Below are positions 1 through 8,788 of a DNA stretch of 64,000 bases, piece by piece (position 1 is the first letter of the stretch; each line of letters starts with the position of its first letter). Position numbers and translations under genes: made by a program. Where the stretch lies: contig NZ_JADOUY010000005.1 in assembly GCF_015752285.1 (NCBI RefSeq), positions 1 to 64,000 of the forward strand, written 5' to 3'. The notes under the pieces were generated by a model. That model had not been told where the DNA came from. It did no database searches and saw nothing but the letters and a program-made list of their open reading frames with translations. The stretch comes from Mycetocola_A sp015752285 (GTDB lineage Bacteria; Actinomycetota; Actinomycetes; Actinomycetales; Microbacteriaceae).

Positions 1-145
1 TGATCGGTTCTCACTGACCATCCCACGATGGCTCACCACGTCGACAATCCGACGCTCAGAACCCCGGAAACCACACCACCCCAGGGGACGTCACCACCGT
101 GAACACAAGCTACACCCGGGTTCGTGGCCAGAAAAGGGGGTTGCG
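1..145. other. Left-edge non-coding stretch
   Basis: I see no gene, RNA or convincing terminator in this left-edge sequence. It lies just downstream of the 3' end of the first leftward gene, so it may hold that operon's terminator or the start of an unseen neighbour. Confidence 0.5.
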
Positions 146-859
146 TCAGATTGCCAGCGTACGTGCGACAAGCTGCTCGGCGACCCTCGAGAGCAGCATT
201 CCGTTGTCCCGCGCATGGCTTCGCATCAGGCTGAACGCATCGTCCGTCGATATCCCGTTCGTCTGAGCCACGACCCCCTTGGCCTGCTCGATGACGATGC
301 GCGAGTTCAGCGCCTGCTGGAGTTGCACACGAATCGCGTCGCTCTCCTGCAGACTTCGAGCGTGCAGGATGCCGATAGTCGCGACGTCCGCGAGGGCTTG
401 CGCCGCCCGGGCGTCACGATCGTTCAGCTCGCCGGTCTCGGCACGCAGCAGGTTGAGAGCACCGATCGTCGTGTCACGCAGCCTCATCGGGACGGCGAGC
501 ACCGAGGCGAAACCCTGTTCGGCTGCGCTGACCCTGAAGCGCGTCCATTTCTCCGGGCTGGCGCTGATGTCGGGGACAGAGACCGTGGTTCCGCTGGTGA
601 AGCAGTCCACGCAGGGTCCCGCCTGTGCGCTGAGTTGCATGACTTCGACGAGCCGGGACGCCTCGCTCGTCGATGCGACCACTTCGAGGTTGCCGTCGGG
701 GTCGGCGAGCAGGATTCCTGCGGCCTTGACATCCAGAAGGTCGCGGCAATTGTCGACGAGAGTTTGGAGAAGCTCGACAGCGTCGTAATTGTCCACCAGG
801 GTGTCCGCCAGTGTGGCGAACGCATCGACGAGCTGCTCCTCTCGCGTGATCTCACTCAT
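146..859 (-). CDS. GAF-ANTAR RNA-binding regulator
   Basis: Predicted 237-residue cytoplasmic regulator. A GAF sensor fold spans roughly residues 10-165. An ANTAR RNA-binding domain fills the C-terminus (about 175-235), with the typical core around IVIEQAKGVVAQ and DAFSLMRSHA. ANTAR proteins bind paired stem-loops in mRNA and prevent termination; the GAF part presumably senses a ligand or redox state. Cys residues in the segment GPCVDCF could be redox-active (inference). I chose the ATG at 859 because GAGGAG lies five bases upstream and the start overlaps the stop of the preceding gene by eight bases, which implies translational coupling. It is the second gene of a two-gene leftward operon with another GAF-ANTAR protein. 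Confidence 0.88.
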   Translation of the reverse strand: MSEITREEQLVDAFATLADTLVDNYDAVELLQTLVDNCRDLLDVKAAGILLADPDGNLEVVASTSEASRLVEVMQLSAQAGPCVDCFTSGTTVSVPDISASPEKWTRFRVSAAEQGFASVLAVPMRLRDTTIGALNLLRAETGELNDRDARAAQALADVATIGILHARSLQESDAIRVQLQQALNSRIVIEQAKGVVAQTNGISTDDAFSLMRSHARDNGMLLSRVAEQLVARTLAI

Positions 860-1565
860 TGCGCTCCTCGATTCCGTTGTCACTCACCGAGAAGTTCAAG
901 CGCCGTTCTACGATGTCTTCTGCGATTTCCTGCATGGATTTGCCCAGCGCGAACGCGTGAGCCTGAATGACGAGGCGGGCCTCGTCTGGGGGAAGATCCA
1001 GTTGCGCGAGCACCATCCCGGTGGCCTGATGGATTGTCCGCCGAGAGAACCTTTCGTTGGACTCCACGGAGTCGCTGCCGTCAGCGCTGGAGAGTGCGCG
1101 CCGCAGGATCACCCGACTGACGACTGTCGCGAAGGCTGACGACTGATGCGACTGCAGCGTGCTCAGGGTCAACGGCGTGATCGAGTACAGATCCAGCGAA
1201 CCGAGCTTCAGCGGGCCGACGAACAGCGGGAACGCGAAGATCGCTCCGACCTCGTCTTCGCGAATCGCCTCGGAGAACGCCGGCCAGACTCCGGCTGTCG
1301 AGTTCTTCAGATCGGGCTCGAAGACGGGGAGTGCTGACTTCATGGCATCCCAGCACGGACCCTCGCCTAGGTCGAACTGCAGTTCGTCGATGCGGGCGGC
1401 CTGCCGATCGGTCGCAGAAACCGTCTCGGTGCCGAGGAAGTCTCCCATCGTCGAGATCGCTGCACCACTGACGGGGAGCGAGTCGGCTATCTCTCTCGCC
1501 AGATCCTCCGGTCGCTGCTCGAGGCTGGCCAGACGGTTCATGGCTGCTGAAAACGAATCAGGCAC
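852..1565 (-). CDS. GAF-ANTAR RNA-binding regulator (upstream gene of pair)
   Basis: Predicted 237-residue GAF (about 20-165) plus ANTAR (about 175-230) protein, the same length as its downstream partner but clearly diverged. The GAF part carries the LGEGPCWDA segment common in actinobacterial GAF-ANTAR proteins. The ANTAR core reads IHQATGMVLAQLDLPPDEA. The frame stays open upstream to 1694, but GTG at 1565 is preferred because a perfect AAGGAGG sits five bases ahead of it. The two proteins could hetero-pair on RNA targets (inference). The divergent small gene at 1840 shares the 274-bp upstream region. Confidence 0.87.
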   Translation of the reverse strand: MPDSFSAAMNRLASLEQRPEDLAREIADSLPVSGAAISTMGDFLGTETVSATDRQAARIDELQFDLGEGPCWDAMKSALPVFEPDLKNSTAGVWPAFSEAIREDEVGAIFAFPLFVGPLKLGSLDLYSITPLTLSTLQSHQSSAFATVVSRVILRRALSSADGSDSVESNERFSRRTIHQATGMVLAQLDLPPDEARLVIQAHAFALGKSMQEIAEDIVERRLNFSVSDNGIEERNE

Positions 1566-1839
1566 GGCAACCTCCTTGACGATGCACGTTGTGCACAGCC
1601 CGCGCTCTTTCGATGTTAACGCGAATGTGGCCTGTCGTGGGAGGCTGTTTCTGCTCACAGCTGAGAGCGGACGAGCCCGTTCGCGAACACGCAAGCCCCT
1701 GTATTCTCAGCCGTCGCTCTATACAGTGGGCAAATCGTGTCTTGATCGAGGCCGCGACCCGATCGAGTGCTGACGAAACGCGATCCCGGCGAATACGCGA
1801 CCCGCTGGGCCGATCTGAACGAGAACCGAGGAGGTTCTG

Positions 1840-2034
1840 ATGTCTTATCAGGATGATAACGGCACCGACTGTCTCGAGACCTGCGCCGTCATACCGGACT
1901 GGATGTTTGTCCTCGACGACAACGTCACCCCGATCGCATCGGTGCCGCGATCGACAGAGGCACAGGGGCTGTCTGCCGAAGATCGCCAGCTGTTCCAGGC
2001 TCAATGGGACGATTTCGCCGCACACATCGACTGA
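1840..2034 (+). CDS. Small acidic protein of unknown function
   Basis: 64-residue acidic protein, with AGGAGG six bases upstream of ATG, so it is very probably translated. It has Cys residues near the N-terminus (DCLETC) and no signal peptide or membrane segment. I do not recognise a family. It lies 17 bp ahead of the SDR gene and is divergent from the GAF-ANTAR operon, so it may be co-transcribed with the SDR. Confidence 0.7.
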   Translation: MSYQDDNGTDCLETCAVIPDWMFVLDDNVTPIASVPRSTEAQGLSAEDRQLFQAQWDDFAAHID

Positions 2035-2051
2035 ATGAATCGGAGATAAGA

Positions 2052-3068
2052 ATGCGAATCGTCATCGTCGGAGCATCCGGGAATCTCGGTACAGCCCTGC
2101 TGCGCCGGCTCCGCGATGAACCGACCGCAACCGAGGTCATCGCCATCAGCCGCCGGGAACCGGATCTGGCTGTGGCGCCGTACAGCGGTGTCACCTGGCA
2201 CACTCTCGACATCGGTTCTCCTTCTGCGCCGCGCGAACTGGCGCGGATCTTCGCCGGAGCGGATGCCGTCGTACACCTGGCCTGGCAGCTGCAGCCCAAT
2301 CACAACGAGGCGGCTCTGTGGCGCACGAATGTGATCGGAACCAAAAATGTGCTCGCTGCGGTTGCCGCCGCCCGCGTGCCTCAACTGTCGTATTCCTCGT
2401 CGGTTGCCGCGTACAGTCCGGGGCCGAAGACGAAGCGGGTCGACGAGCACTGGCCGACAGGCGGCATCCCGTCGTCGCATTACAGCAAGCACAAGGCGAT
2501 CAATGAGCGGGCGCTCGACCGGTTCGAGGAGCAGTTCCCGACGATCGTCGTCAGCCGGCTGCGCCCTGGGCTGGTGTTCCAGCGTTCGGCGGCGAGTGAG
2601 ATCGCCGGGCTGTTCGCTGGGCGGCATCTCCCGACCGGGTGGCTCAAGTGGGTGCGTCCGCCGGTTCTGCCGATGCCCCGGCAGGCGGTTTCGCAGGTCG
2701 TCCACGCGGACGACGTGGCGGATGCCTTCTGGCGCGCCGTGGATCGCAGCGCGGCCGGTGCGTTCAATATCGCTGCCGAGCCGGTCATCGATCCGACGGT
2801 CGTGGCATCCGTTCTCGGGTCACGCTGGGTACCCGTGAGACTGCGTGTGGCCCGGGCGTTCATGTGGGCGAGTTGGAAGCTGCGGCTGCAGAAGTCGGAC
2901 CCGGGGTGGATCGACATCGCAGCGACAGTTCCGGTGATGTCGACGTCTCGTGCCAGGGACGAGTTGGGCTGGTCGCCGCGGATCCCGTCGACGGTGGCGC
3001 TCGACGAGATCGTGCGCGGAGTGGCCGAGCACGCGAATGTGGAGGCGTCGCCGCAGCTGAAGGGCTAG
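2052..3068 (+). CDS. NAD-dependent epimerase/dehydratase (extended SDR)
   Basis: 338-residue extended short-chain dehydrogenase/reductase. The N-terminal Rossmann motif is GASGNLG (residues 7-13). The catalytic Tyr-Lys pair is visible in SSHYSKHK, preceded by SSSVAAYS for the catalytic Ser. Such proteins act on nucleotide sugars or related carbonyl or alcohol substrates; the substrate cannot be read from sequence. The start at 2052 is chosen because CGGAGATAAGA precedes it and the Rossmann motif starts immediately. Longer upstream in-frame sequence overlaps the small gene before it. The C-terminal segment WIDIAATVPVMSTSRARDEL is typical of the family. Confidence 0.85.
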   Translation: MRIVIVGASGNLGTALLRRLRDEPTATEVIAISRREPDLAVAPYSGVTWHTLDIGSPSAPRELARIFAGADAVVHLAWQLQPNHNEAALWRTNVIGTKNVLAAVAAARVPQLSYSSSVAAYSPGPKTKRVDEHWPTGGIPSSHYSKHKAINERALDRFEEQFPTIVVSRLRPGLVFQRSAASEIAGLFAGRHLPTGWLKWVRPPVLPMPRQAVSQVVHADDVADAFWRAVDRSAAGAFNIAAEPVIDPTVVASVLGSRWVPVRLRVARAFMWASWKLRLQKSDPGWIDIAATVPVMSTSRARDELGWSPRIPSTVALDEIVRGVAEHANVEASPQLKG

Positions 3069-3096
3069 AGAGGCAACTCCTCGGTCCCGAGGGACT

Positions 3097-3196
3097 ACAA
3101 ATTCAGGAGATTGTGCGCGACCCGCCGTACGGGAGCGCTCCCACCCCGGCGTGTCGCGAGTTTCTCCTGAATGTGGAGCAATCTCCTGAATTTGCA
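3097..3196. repeat. Palindromic intergenic repeat family 1, copy 1
   Basis: About 100-bp imperfect palindrome with outer arms CAAATTCAGGAGA and TCTCCTGAATTTG and a centre GGGAGCGCTCCC. The inner right arm TCTCCTGAAT at 3162 is followed by a second copy of the right arm. The same unit recurs at 41947 and 60308. It lies between the SDR and phosphatase genes. Confidence 0.85.
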
Positions 3197-3246
3197 GCCC
3201 GGAGGCCACCCCTCTTCCGGGGGTGTGCATCCTCTGTTGGCCCGTG

Positions 3247-3280
3247 GTTCACCCGAATGTTCCCCACTCTCGTTTGTCTG
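3247..3280 (+). promoter_or_regulatory. Possible PHO-box-like direct repeats
   Basis: GTTCACCCGAAT (3247) and GTTCCCC (3259), followed by GTTTGTC (3272), form imperfect direct repeats upstream of an alkaline phosphatase. Actinobacterial PhoP boxes are GTTCACC-type repeats, but the spacing here is 12-13 bases rather than the usual 11, so this is tentative. Confidence 0.35.
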
Positions 3281-3327
3281 AGAATGTCCGCCAACTCGGC
3301 GGACATCATCAGGGGAATGAACTCAGC

Positions 3328-5208
3328 ATGCCTGTACTTGAAATCTCGCGCCGCAGGCGCATCGTCACATCGGTGGCCTCGGCCGCCCTGCTCGTAGGAA
3401 TGAGCATCGCAACGCCGCTCGCGGCATCCGCTGCCATCGACGACAACGGGGGAGCCGCCCGCAACGACTCGGACCAGGCCGAAGCGCTGAGGGCGTCGAT
3501 CGTCGACGGGCCGGCCAAGAACGTCATCGTGCTCATCGGGGATGGCATGGGCGACAGCGAGATCACCGTCGCACGTAACTACGCGGAGGGTGCAGCAGGC
3601 ACCCTCGCGGGCATCGACGCTCTCCCGATCACCGGTCAGTACACGACGTGGGCGCTGAACAAAGACGGCACGCCCAACTACGCGTCCGAGTCGGCATCGA
3701 CGGCCAGTGGCTGGTCCACAGGCACCAAGACCAACAACGGAGCGCTCTCGGTCGACATCTCCGGTACGCCTCAGGCGACGCTGCTCGAACTGGCGAAGGC
3801 CAACGGCCTGAAGACCGGCAACGTGTCGACGGCTGAGATTCAGGATGCGACGCCGGGCGCCGAGGTGGCGCACGTGTCTGCACGCTCCTGCTACGGCCCG
3901 ACCGCCACGACGAAGACCTGCCCCGAGGCTGCGCTCGAGAACGGCGGCCTTGGCTCCATCTCGGAGCAGCTGCTCAACGTGCGCCCCGACGTCACCCTCG
4001 GAGGCGGATCGAAGACCTTCACCGAGACAGCCGTTGCCGGACCGTGGGAGGGCGAGACGCTGTTCGAGCAGGCCGAGGACCGCGGCTACGCCGTCGTCGA
4101 TGACGCGGCCGGGCTGGCATCCGTCACCGAAGCGAACGCCGAGAAGCCGCTCCTCGGACTCTTCACCGAGGGCAACTTCCCGACCCGGTGGGTCGGTCCT
4201 GAGGCGACGATCGGCGGCGGAGACCTGCCGGCCGAAAGCTGCACCGAGAACCCGGAGCGCCTCGAGACCGGTCTCTCCCTCGGCTCGCTGACCGACAAGG
4301 CCATCGACCTTCTGGCATCCGACGACGAGGGATTCTTCCTGCAGGTCGAGGGCGCGAGCATCGACAAGCGTGACCACGCTGCGGACGCCTGTGGCCAGAT
4401 CGGCGAGACCGTCGACCTCGACGAGGCCGTCCAGGTCGCCCTCGAGTTCGCGAAGGCCGACGGCGACACCCTCGTCGTCGTCACCGCCGACCACGCACAC
4501 ACGAGCCAGATCCTCGGTTCGACCCCTCCCGGCCTGAGCGCACACCTCGTCACCGAAGAGGGCCAGCCGATGATCGTCGGATACGGCACCGCTGAAGCCG
4601 GCGGATCGCAGCAGCACACCGGTTCGCAGGTTCGGATCGCCGGTTACGGACCCGGCGCAGCGAACGTCGTCGGCCTCACCGACCAGACCGACCTGTTCTT
4701 CACGTCAGCGAATGCGCTCACGCTGAACCGCGACCTCGCGTCGCTGAGCGCGGGTGCCACGGTGTCGGTCGACAAGCCCGAGGTCGTCCCAGGCGAAACC
4801 GTCGCGGTGACCGTCGATGGGCTCGACGCCGATTGGCAGGTGGCCGGCGTGCTCGACTCGGAGCCGGTCGATCTCGGCCAGCGTGACGTACTCAGCGGAA
4901 CGACGACCTTCACCGTCGAGGCGCCGACGGAGCTCGGCGAACACACGGTGACGCTCACCGGGGCGCAGACGGGGACGACGCTCACGGCATCCGTCCTTGT
5001 CACCGAGGACCCGACATCCGTTCCCGTCCCCTCGCCTGACCCCACCGAGGGTGAAGGCGCAGGGGCCGGTGCGGGAGCATCAGGTCCTGGCGGGCTGGCC
5101 TCGACCGGCGGCACACTCGCTCCGTACGCGGCGCTCGCCGCCCTGCTGCTCGTGAGCGGGGCGCTGCTCGTGAAGCGCCACCGCGACCGTCACCAGCTGA
5201 CGGCCTAG
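3328..5208 (+). CDS. phoA: Secreted PhoA-type alkaline phosphatase with LAXTG-like anchor
   Basis: 626-residue exported phosphomonoesterase. It has an N-terminal signal peptide (RRRR then a hydrophobic stretch ending near ASA), then a full PhoA-type catalytic domain. Visible motifs: metal site GDGMGDSE, nucleophile region SESASTASGWSTG, VEGASIDKRDHAADACGQ, TADHAHTSQI and QQHTGSQ. E. coli PhoA has Asp-Ser at the nucleophile; here it is Glu-Ser. A roughly 100-residue Ig-like segment follows, then a Pro/Gly/Ala linker, LASTG, a hydrophobic span and a basic tail. This is a sorting-signal architecture matching class E sortase (LAXTG). No sortase is in the window. The ATG at 3328 is chosen because the signal peptide starts there. 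Likely phosphate-controlled. Confidence 0.93.
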   Translation: MPVLEISRRRRIVTSVASAALLVGMSIATPLAASAAIDDNGGAARNDSDQAEALRASIVDGPAKNVIVLIGDGMGDSEITVARNYAEGAAGTLAGIDALPITGQYTTWALNKDGTPNYASESASTASGWSTGTKTNNGALSVDISGTPQATLLELAKANGLKTGNVSTAEIQDATPGAEVAHVSARSCYGPTATTKTCPEAALENGGLGSISEQLLNVRPDVTLGGGSKTFTETAVAGPWEGETLFEQAEDRGYAVVDDAAGLASVTEANAEKPLLGLFTEGNFPTRWVGPEATIGGGDLPAESCTENPERLETGLSLGSLTDKAIDLLASDDEGFFLQVEGASIDKRDHAADACGQIGETVDLDEAVQVALEFAKADGDTLVVVTADHAHTSQILGSTPPGLSAHLVTEEGQPMIVGYGTAEAGGSQQHTGSQVRIAGYGPGAANVVGLTDQTDLFFTSANALTLNRDLASLSAGATVSVDKPEVVPGETVAVTVDGLDADWQVAGVLDSEPVDLGQRDVLSGTTTFTVEAPTELGEHTVTLTGAQTGTTLTASVLVTEDPTSVPVPSPDPTEGEGAGAGAGASGPGGLASTGGTLAPYAALAALLLVSGALLVKRHRDRHQLTA

Positions 5209-5222
5209 CTTCCGCCGGCGCC

Positions 5223-5284
5223 AGATCGCAGTTGCGTACCCATGCTCGCCCGCTGGGCGGGTTGTGGGTGCGCAACTGCGATCT
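5223..5284. repeat. Palindromic repeat family 2, copy 1 (terminator-like)
   Basis: Perfect 14-base arms AGATCGCAGTTGCG (5223) and CGCAACTGCGATCT (5271), with an inner GC-rich stem GCCCGC/GCGGG. It sits between the convergent phosphatase and AraC genes and probably terminates one or both. Related copies are near 9230 and 10064. Confidence 0.8.
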
Positions 5285-5324
5285 CGTCGTGCGCCGCTCC
5301 GGATAGGGCGAGCAGCAGCGACCG

Positions 5325-6296
5325 TCAGACGGCCAGCGGCACCGGCGCCGCCCGGAACTCCGACGGCAGCATCCCGAAATGTGACCGGAACCCGGCTCGC
5401 AACGCGAACGACGACCTGAATCCCGACATCGCCGCTATCTCGGCGATCGGCAGACCCCGGGTCCCCGGGGCAGCCAGCAACAACGCCGCCGTTTTGGCAC
5501 GCTGGCTCCCGATCTCCTCGACGACCGTCGAACCGGCCTCCTCGAACGCCCGCTGCAGGTTGCGCAGCGAGACTCCGAGCCCGCGCGCGACCGCCTCAGG
5601 GTTGAGGCCGCGCTCCCGGTGCTTCGCCCCGATGAGGTTGAGTGCCCTCCCGCGGAGCCCCGACCGGAACTCCTCGCCGTCCATCGCATAACCCTCGGTC
5701 TCGAGGAACATGCCGACGACGAGGTCTTCGAGGGTGCGCTCGGCGATCGACTCGCTCAGCGGACCTGGTCGCCACGCCGGGTCGACCATCGCCGTCGCGA
5801 ACGACCGCAATGGCGCACCGAGCGTCGTCTGCGAGGCCAGTTTGAACCGGTCACACCGGGTACGCACGCCACGTTCGTGCAATCGTTTCGCGGGCAGACG
5901 GATGCCGAGACCACGCGTGGACTCGCCGCACTCGAGATCGAATGCGCGCCAGTCGGTCACCGCGTAGACGCTGCCCGGCCGCATGAGCGTGCCCGGCCCT
6001 CCCGCGAGACCGATCCGCGCCGTGTTGCTCAGGACGAAGCCGACCTGCAGGGTGCCCTCGTCGGTGGCGATGCGCTCGAGGGTCGAGCCGTCACCGCGCA
6101 CCCGGAACGCTGACTGGGTCGTGAGGAGAACGGAGCTCGCGCCCACCGTCTTCTGTCGCCCCGAGAAGTGGAACACCACCCCGTGTGGCACGGCGAAGCG
6201 AGAGGCAAGCCTCTCGATGAAGTCGTCCGGCACTGGATAGTCGCCGGTCTGAGTCAGGATGTGTCGCATTGCTGCGACCGAAAGCGGATCCCACAT
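5325..6296 (-). CDS. AraC-family transcriptional regulator
   Basis: 323-residue DNA-binding regulator. An AraC_binding_2-like sensing region fills residues 10-190, and a C-terminal double helix-turn-helix lies at about 220-315. The two recognition segments are visible at VARGLGVSLRNLQRAF and IAEIAAMSGFRSSFALRAGF. The ATG at 6296 has GGGAGG seven bases upstream. Its likely target is not obvious: the gene immediately upstream is only a permease remnant, so its former transport target may have been lost (inference). Confidence 0.87.
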   Translation of the reverse strand: MWDPLSVAAMRHILTQTGDYPVPDDFIERLASRFAVPHGVVFHFSGRQKTVGASSVLLTTQSAFRVRGDGSTLERIATDEGTLQVGFVLSNTARIGLAGGPGTLMRPGSVYAVTDWRAFDLECGESTRGLGIRLPAKRLHERGVRTRCDRFKLASQTTLGAPLRSFATAMVDPAWRPGPLSESIAERTLEDLVVGMFLETEGYAMDGEEFRSGLRGRALNLIGAKHRERGLNPEAVARGLGVSLRNLQRAFEEAGSTVVEEIGSQRAKTAALLLAAPGTRGLPIAEIAAMSGFRSSFALRAGFRSHFGMLPSEFRAAPVPLAV

Positions 6297-6469
6297 ATCG
6301 GGCCTCCCGGCCTCTTCCGTCCCCGGGGCAGGGAATACACAGAAGATCTCATCCGCACACTAGTGGGCGTCGGTGACCAGAACAAGACGTGTTACCTCAT
6401 TGAAGCCGCGCCCGGGGGAGTGCAATCCCGCGCCGCGCTGCTGCCCGCCTTCGCCGCGGCTCTTAATCT

Positions 6470-6659
6470 GAGCATGACCGGATGCTGCTGGCTGATTCGC
6501 CAGCGGGACCGCGTCGGCCCGGTGGCCACCCCGGCGAACACCATGGTGATGGGGCCAGGCGCCTATCGTTTCGGCGACTACTGGAAGCTCGGGTTGCCTC
6601 TCCTCGCGCTTTTCGTTCTCGTCGCCACCTTCCTCGTCCCGGTGATCTGGGCCTTCTGA
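6470..6659 (+). pseudogene. C-terminal remnant of an SLC13/DASS-type anion permease
   Basis: The last roughly 47 codons (6519-6659) read GPVATPANTMVMGPG, then YRFGDYWKLGLPLL and a hydrophobic stretch ending VPVIWAF. This is the hallmark C-terminus of divalent-anion:sodium symporter family permeases, which are usually 450-600 residues. Upstream, the sequence from about 6482 resembles the preceding helix only in another reading frame (MLLA..., then a shift before PVATP), suggesting an indel near 6515. The remaining 90 percent of the gene is missing and replaced by the AraC gene and its upstream region. No start or ribosome site supports expression. I infer a deletion relic. Confidence 0.75.
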
Positions 6660-6693
6660 CCACCTTTCCACCACCCACACAAAGGACACGCTG

Positions 6694-8208
6694 ATGACTC
6701 GAAGCCCGAACAAGCTCATTCCCTCGACCTTCTCCCCAGCTCCGTCGCTGTCGCCGGACGCAGCTGTGGGGATCGTCGTCCACGCTGAACTGCCCGTCGG
6801 TGTGGATGCCTGCGGTTACGCCGTCGGTGTCGACGGCGCGATCCCCGACGCGCTCGGCGTCGACCGGGCCGTGCTCGAACAGTCCGGCTTCGAGGGCCGT
6901 ATCGGCCAGACGCTGGTCCTGCCGCAGTCGGACGGACCGGTGGTCGTCGCCGTCGGAGTCGGCGACCGCACCGAACAGGATGCCGCGACGCTGCGCAACG
7001 CCGCAGCCTCCTTTGCCCGGTCGACCAGCAAATTCTCGCGGCTGGCGCTCAGCCTCGGCGACGAATTCGCGATCGACGCCGCCGAGATCGGCAGGGCGAT
7101 CGCCGAAGGCGTGCTGCTGGCCCGATACCGCTACACGGCGCTGCAGGCCACACAGAAGGATGCCCGACTCGAGTCTCTCGACATCATCGTGCCAGACGGT
7201 TCCGTTGCCGATGTCTCCGCCGGCGTCCGGCACGGTGAGCACGTCGCCCGCGCCGCCAACCTTGCCCGCGACCTGGCGAACACTCCCCCCGGATACCTCA
7301 CGGCGACGGACCTCGGTGATTTCGCCGCCGAGACCGGCCCCGACCACGACCTCGAGGTGGAGGTGTCCGATCTGCAGCAGCTCATCGAGCTCGGCTGTGG
7401 CGGGCTGCTCGGCGTCAACGCGGGCAGCACCGAAGAACCCCGGATGATCGTCCTGCGATACCGGCCGGATGGAGCATCCGGTCATCTCGCGCTCGTCGGC
7501 AAAGGCATCACCTACGACTCCGGCGGGATCTCGCTCAAGCCGTCCGACCCGATGCACCTCGCCATGAAGATGGACATGGCGGGGGCCGGGGCCGTTCTCG
7601 CGGCGATGACGGCGCTCTCAGACCTGGGCTGCACGACCGCGGTCACCGCCTACCTGATGTGCACAGACAACATGCCGTCCGGCTCGGCCACGAAACTCGG
7701 CGACGTGCTCACCATCCGCGGCGGGACCACCGTCGAAGTGAAGAACACGGATGCCGAGGGTCGCCTCGTCATGGCCGACGCCCTCGTGCTCGCCCGCGAG
7801 GAGTCGCCGGACGCGATCGTCGACATCGCCACCCTCACCGGCGCATCCCTCGCCGCGCTCGGACACCTCACTGCTGCCCTCTTCGGCACGGACGACGGAC
7901 TCGTCGGGCAGCTCCAGGCCGCAGCGATCGTGACCGATGAGTCGGTCTGGGAGCTTCCGCTGGAGCGTCGGTACCGTGAGCAGCTCGACTCGGATGTCGC
8001 TGACATGTCCAACATGGGCGGCAAGTGGGCCGGCGCGACGATCGCCGCGCTGTTCCTCGCCGACTTCGTGGGGGAGGTGCCGTGGGCACACCTCGACATC
8101 GCCGGAACCATGCAGTCAGAAAAGGACGACTTCTGGCGGTCGAAAGGGGCGACCGGGTTCGGCACCCGGCTGCTCATCGAACTGGCGCTGAACTTCCGGG
8201 CGCCGTAG
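6694..8208 (+). CDS. pepA: Leucyl aminopeptidase (M17 family)
   Basis: 504-residue cytosolic metallopeptidase that removes N-terminal residues from peptides, normally a hexamer with two metals per active site. The M17 signature NTDAEGRL is present, as are VGKGITYDSGGISLKPS with the metal/catalytic Lys and Asp, and KMDMAGAGAV. The N-terminal regulatory domain (1-170) and C-terminal catalytic domain (180-500) are full length. The start at 6694 has AAAGGA upstream. It is a single gene ahead of the convergent monooxygenase. Confidence 0.95.
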   Translation: MTRSPNKLIPSTFSPAPSLSPDAAVGIVVHAELPVGVDACGYAVGVDGAIPDALGVDRAVLEQSGFEGRIGQTLVLPQSDGPVVVAVGVGDRTEQDAATLRNAAASFARSTSKFSRLALSLGDEFAIDAAEIGRAIAEGVLLARYRYTALQATQKDARLESLDIIVPDGSVADVSAGVRHGEHVARAANLARDLANTPPGYLTATDLGDFAAETGPDHDLEVEVSDLQQLIELGCGGLLGVNAGSTEEPRMIVLRYRPDGASGHLALVGKGITYDSGGISLKPSDPMHLAMKMDMAGAGAVLAAMTALSDLGCTTAVTAYLMCTDNMPSGSATKLGDVLTIRGGTTVEVKNTDAEGRLVMADALVLAREESPDAIVDIATLTGASLAALGHLTAALFGTDDGLVGQLQAAAIVTDESVWELPLERRYREQLDSDVADMSNMGGKWAGATIAALFLADFVGEVPWAHLDIAGTMQSEKDDFWRSKGATGFGTRLLIELALNFRAP

Positions 8209-8214
8209 CTCGGG

Positions 8215-8532
8215 TCAGAGCGTGCCCTGCATGTCTGTGCCTGCAGGAAGTGGTTCGAGGCGCGTGACCTCGACGGGCGAGGCGAGCTTACCGGCGAGAG
8301 CCGCGTTCAGCGCCGCGACCGCCGGGCCGGCGCTGTGAGCGTCGAGAAGCTCGGCTGACTCCCACTTCTCGATCATGAGGATCGTGTTCTCGGGGGTGCG
8401 GTGGATCGCGTAGAGCTCGCACCCCGGTTCGGCGTGGACGGCGGCGATCGCAGGCACGAGGGCGTCGTGCACGGCGTCGAACTGGCCGCCTGCTGGAACG
8501 AAATGGGCGGTCACGACGAGAGGAGTGGTCAT
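8215..8532 (-). CDS. Antibiotic-biosynthesis-monooxygenase (ABM) domain protein
   Basis: 105-residue single ABM-fold protein, probably a dimeric ferredoxin-like enzyme or quinol-monooxygenase-type protein of the YgiN group. It shows the pattern GCELYAIHRTPENTILMIEKW followed by a helix with HSAGPAVAALNAAL. The ATG at 8532 starts just before the first beta strand; its ribosome site is weak (GGGGAA directly adjacent). The frame continues upstream to 8868 but that extension does not look like protein. Convergent with pepA, with six bases between stops. Confidence 0.8.
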   Translation of the reverse strand: MTTPLVVTAHFVPAGGQFDAVHDALVPAIAAVHAEPGCELYAIHRTPENTILMIEKWESAELLDAHSAGPAVAALNAALAGKLASPVEVTRLEPLPAGTDMQGTL

Positions 8533-8788
8533 TTCCCCGATGCTACAGGGCGGCTGTGGTCCGACCGGTCGCGCCCGTGGCATCCAATGGGGCCTGCGTC
8601 GATCGTGAGGGCATCCGCTGCGGACGAGGGCATACGGCACGCAGGGAGCCCTCGTCCGGACGTGATGCCTTCGCGCGCGGCTCGCCGTGAAGCGCCGCGG
8701 CATCCGCAACCCCCTGCCGGCTTCGAGGCTCCGACCGTAGGGTGGGGCGCATCCCGGTCGGACCGGGCACGCCAGACAGGAGACGCGA

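Noticed and set aside
3103..4617. Long open frame antisense to the alkaline phosphatase (504 codons)
   Set aside because: It is an artefact of GC-rich codon use: composition is Arg/Gly-rich, with no domain, and the sense frame encodes an intact PhoA.
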